Positions 4,743 through 6,119 of a stretch of DNA of 6,119 nucleotides are shown here, one piece after another (the first letter of the stretch is position 1; each line of letters starts with the position of its first letter). The stretch covers positions 1 to 6,119 of the forward strand of contig JAQVVW010000098.1 in NCBI GenBank assembly GCA_028698765.1, in the 5' to 3' direction. Origin of the DNA: Methanoculleus sp. Lineage in GTDB: Archaea > Halobacteriota > Methanomicrobia > Methanomicrobiales > Methanoculleaceae. Both the position numbers and the translations under genes were made by a program. The notes under the pieces were generated by a model. The model searched no databases and was not told the origin of the DNA. It worked only from the letters and a program-made list of their open reading frames with translations.

Positions 4743-6005
4743 ATGGTTCAGATCTATCGTTTCGCGGCGGTCCGTCCGGGGCGGCGGTACTCCGAAAGGA
4801 TCCCTTCCGTGCCATACGACGTGGTGACGGCAGAAGAGGCCCGGGAATGCATCGAGAAGAATCCCTTAAGCTTCCTGCGGGTCAGCCGGCCGGATGCCGA
4901 GCTCCCCGACATACCCCCGAACGACGACCGGGTTTACCAGAGGTCGCGGGAGGTCTTCGACGGGATGCTCGCGGACGGCCTGATGCAGCGTGACCGGGAG
5001 GCCGGGATGTACGTCTACCGGGCGGTTCAGGACGGCGAGGAGTTCGTCGGGCTGGTCTGTTGCGTGGGGACAGGAGACTACGAGAACCGGACGATCCGGC
5101 GGCACGAACTCACCCGGTACGACAAGGAGGAAGACCGGACCCGGCACATCGATGTGGTCGGCGCAAACACCGGGCTCGTCTTCCTGCTCTATCGTGATCC
5201 CGGCGAGATCTTCTCCCACGTCCGCTCCCTCATCGACGGCGTGCAGCCCGACGGGAGCACCACGACCGCATCGGGCGTGCTCCACGAGGTCTACCAGATC
5301 GCCGACGAGGCCGCTCTCGCCCGCCTTGAGAGCCTGTTTGCGGGGGTGCCGGAGACCTATATCGCGGACGGGCACCACCGGGCCAAATCGGCGGTGAACG
5401 TGGCGGAGAGGCGGCGGAATGAAGGACGGTTCGCCGAAGAGGCCGGGAAGTTCATGGTGGTCTTCTTTGCCCACGACCGCGTCCGCATCCACGGCTACAG
5501 CAGGCTTGTCACCGACCTCGGCGACTACACGCCCGGGCGGTTCCTCGAAGCACTCCCGAAAGCGGGCTGGACCGTCCGCCCCTACGGGAAGATCGACGCT
5601 ACGGGCTACCAGATCCAGCCGCTCGCGGTCGGGGGCGCTCCTGCCCACGTCATGCACTTCTACCTCGAGGGAACCTGGTACGAGGTCTCTCGGCCGGTCG
5701 AGGACCCCGGCGACCTGATCGGGTCGCTCGACGTCTCGGTCCTTCAGAAAGACGTCCTCGAAGGGATGCTCGGGATCTCCGACCCCCGGGGCGATCCCCG
5801 GCTCCACTACATGGGCGGGGCAAAACCCCTTCGTGAACTCGAACGGCTCGTGGACACCAAAAAATACGCCTTCGCGGTAGCGATGCAGCCGATCCCGGTC
5901 GAGACGGTGCTCGCGATCGCCGACGCGGACGGTGTCATGCCCCCGAAATCCACCTGGTTCGAGCCGAAACTCCTCTCGGGGCTTGTCGTCCACACCATCG
6001 ACTGA
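4743..6005 (+). CDS. DUF1015 family protein of unknown function
   Basis: This 420-residue soluble protein is a full-length DUF1015 member, a family found in archaea and anaerobic bacteria without a settled function. Recognisable family blocks are the N-terminal MVQIYRFAAVRP, SVPYDVV (22-28), the polar block RHELTRYDKEEDRTRH (about 120-135), ADGHHR (208-213), the MGGAKPL segment late in the protein, and the C-terminal MPPKSTWFEPKLLSG. The conserved His, Glu, Asp and Arg in the middle blocks suggest a catalytic or phosphate-binding site. ADGHHR looks like the DGHHR motif of ParB/sulfiredoxin-like folds, which is my inference. ATG at 4743 is chosen over GTG at 4731 because the family usually begins at this point. 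There are no membrane segments or signal peptide. It is divergent from rimI and followed 47 nt later by hisG in the same direction, possibly with its own terminator between them. Confidence 0.88.
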   Translation: MVQIYRFAAVRPGRRYSERIPSVPYDVVTAEEARECIEKNPLSFLRVSRPDAELPDIPPNDDRVYQRSREVFDGMLADGLMQRDREAGMYVYRAVQDGEEFVGLVCCVGTGDYENRTIRRHELTRYDKEEDRTRHIDVVGANTGLVFLLYRDPGEIFSHVRSLIDGVQPDGSTTTASGVLHEVYQIADEAALARLESLFAGVPETYIADGHHRAKSAVNVAERRRNEGRFAEEAGKFMVVFFAHDRVRIHGYSRLVTDLGDYTPGRFLEALPKAGWTVRPYGKIDATGYQIQPLAVGGAPAHVMHFYLEGTWYEVSRPVEDPGDLIGSLDVSVLQKDVLEGMLGISDPRGDPRLHYMGGAKPLRELERLVDTKKYAFAVAMQPIPVETVLAIADADGVMPPKSTWFEPKLLSGLVVHTID

Positions 6006-6031
6006 GAGAACCATATCACTACCTTTAACTC

Positions 6032-6037
6032 TTTTTT
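6032..6037 (+). terminator. T6 tract after the DUF1015 gene
   Basis: TTTTTT lies 26 nt after the DUF1015 stop and 15 nt before the hisG ATG. Oligo-T is a sufficient archaeal termination signal, so it may separate the two genes. If it acts, hisG must start just downstream, consistent with a leaderless transcript from a weak CTTTAACT box at 6023-6030. Confidence 0.4.
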
Positions 6038-6041
6038 GCCC

Positions 6042-6058
6042 GATCATCTCTTATGATC
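6042..6058. repeat. Inverted repeat spanning the hisG start codon
   Basis: GATCAT and ATGATC are perfect 6-bp arms around CTCTT, with the hisG ATG forming the first three bases of the right arm. It could be a DNA operator, or an RNA hairpin occluding the start codon if the transcript begins upstream. It may also be chance, since the arms are short. Confidence 0.3.
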
Positions 6059-6119
6059 ACGATTGCGCTCCCGAAGGGGAGCCTTGAGGCGCAGACGCTC
6101 CAGCTCTTCAAGGAGGCGG
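6053..6119 (+). CDS. hisG: ATP phosphoribosyltransferase HisG, N-terminal fragment (cut by window edge)
   Basis: The first 22 codons read MITIALPKGSLEAQTLQLFK then EA, with the frame open to the right edge. The ALPKGSL motif followed by an amphipathic helix is the standard HisG N-terminus. The enzyme joins ATP and PRPP in the first step of histidine biosynthesis. Only the beginning is visible, so the long (HisG-L) or short form cannot be decided. ATG at 6053 is the natural start because the family begins directly with this beta strand; no ribosome site is seen in ATCATCTCTT, suggesting a leaderless message. Confidence 0.85.
   Translation, partial: MITIALPKGSLEAQTLQLFKEA

Noticed and set aside
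4866..6047. Long open frame (393 codons) antisense to the DUF1015 gene
   Set aside because: Same GC-driven shadow effect; no recognisable protein motifs.
1..6119. CRISPR array, rRNA or insertion sequence
   Set aside because: No regularly spaced repeats, rRNA-like sequence or transposase motifs were seen on either strand.

Overview
The window looks like chromosomal DNA of a GC-rich methanogenic archaeon, most likely Methanomicrobiales and probably close to Methanoculleus. That placement is inferred from protein families and composition, not from a database search. The archaeal signs are an archaeal-type acetoacetyl-CoA thiolase followed by a DUF35 Zn-ribbon/OB protein, a class I HMG-CoA reductase close to the Methanocaldococcus type, a Trm5b-like tRNA (m1G37) methyltransferase, TATA-like boxes, oligo-T termination tracts, and several genes without a strong Shine-Dalgarno site.

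Layout from left to right. (1) 1-842, plus strand: the 3' part of a thiolase gene and a DUF35 gene 2 nt downstream. This is the tail of the usual HMG-CoA synthase/thiolase/DUF35 operon, so the synthase gene should lie just left of the window. (2) 843-1190: a 348-bp convergent gap with T-tracts, small hairpins and no convincing gene. (3) 1191-2114, minus strand: trm5. (4) A 35-bp divergent gap containing a perfect 7+7 bp palindrome. (5) 2150-3358, plus strand: HMG-CoA reductase, with two mutually exclusive strong hairpins immediately after its stop codon. (6) 3461-4089, plus strand: a MntA/HepT toxin-antitoxin pair with an ATGA overlap and visibly lower GC than its neighbours. (7) 4192-4656, minus strand: a RimI-type acetyltransferase, convergent with hepT across a hairpin terminator. 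(8) 4743-6005, plus strand: a DUF1015 protein. (9) 6053 to the right edge, plus strand: the start of hisG.

The thiolase, DUF35 and HMG-CoA reductase genes belong to one pathway. They carry acetyl-CoA through acetoacetyl-CoA and HMG-CoA to mevalonate, the precursor of archaeal isoprenoid lipids. The trm5 gene, needed for reading-frame fidelity, is placed in reverse orientation between them. The MntA/HepT pair looks like an accessory insertion between housekeeping genes. I found no CRISPR array, rRNA, convincing tRNA or transposase. I do not see a clearly new protein system. The least explained signals are non-coding: the overlapping hairpins after the reductase, the palindrome in the trm5/hmgA gap, the structured gap at 843-1190, and the inverted repeat across the hisG start.
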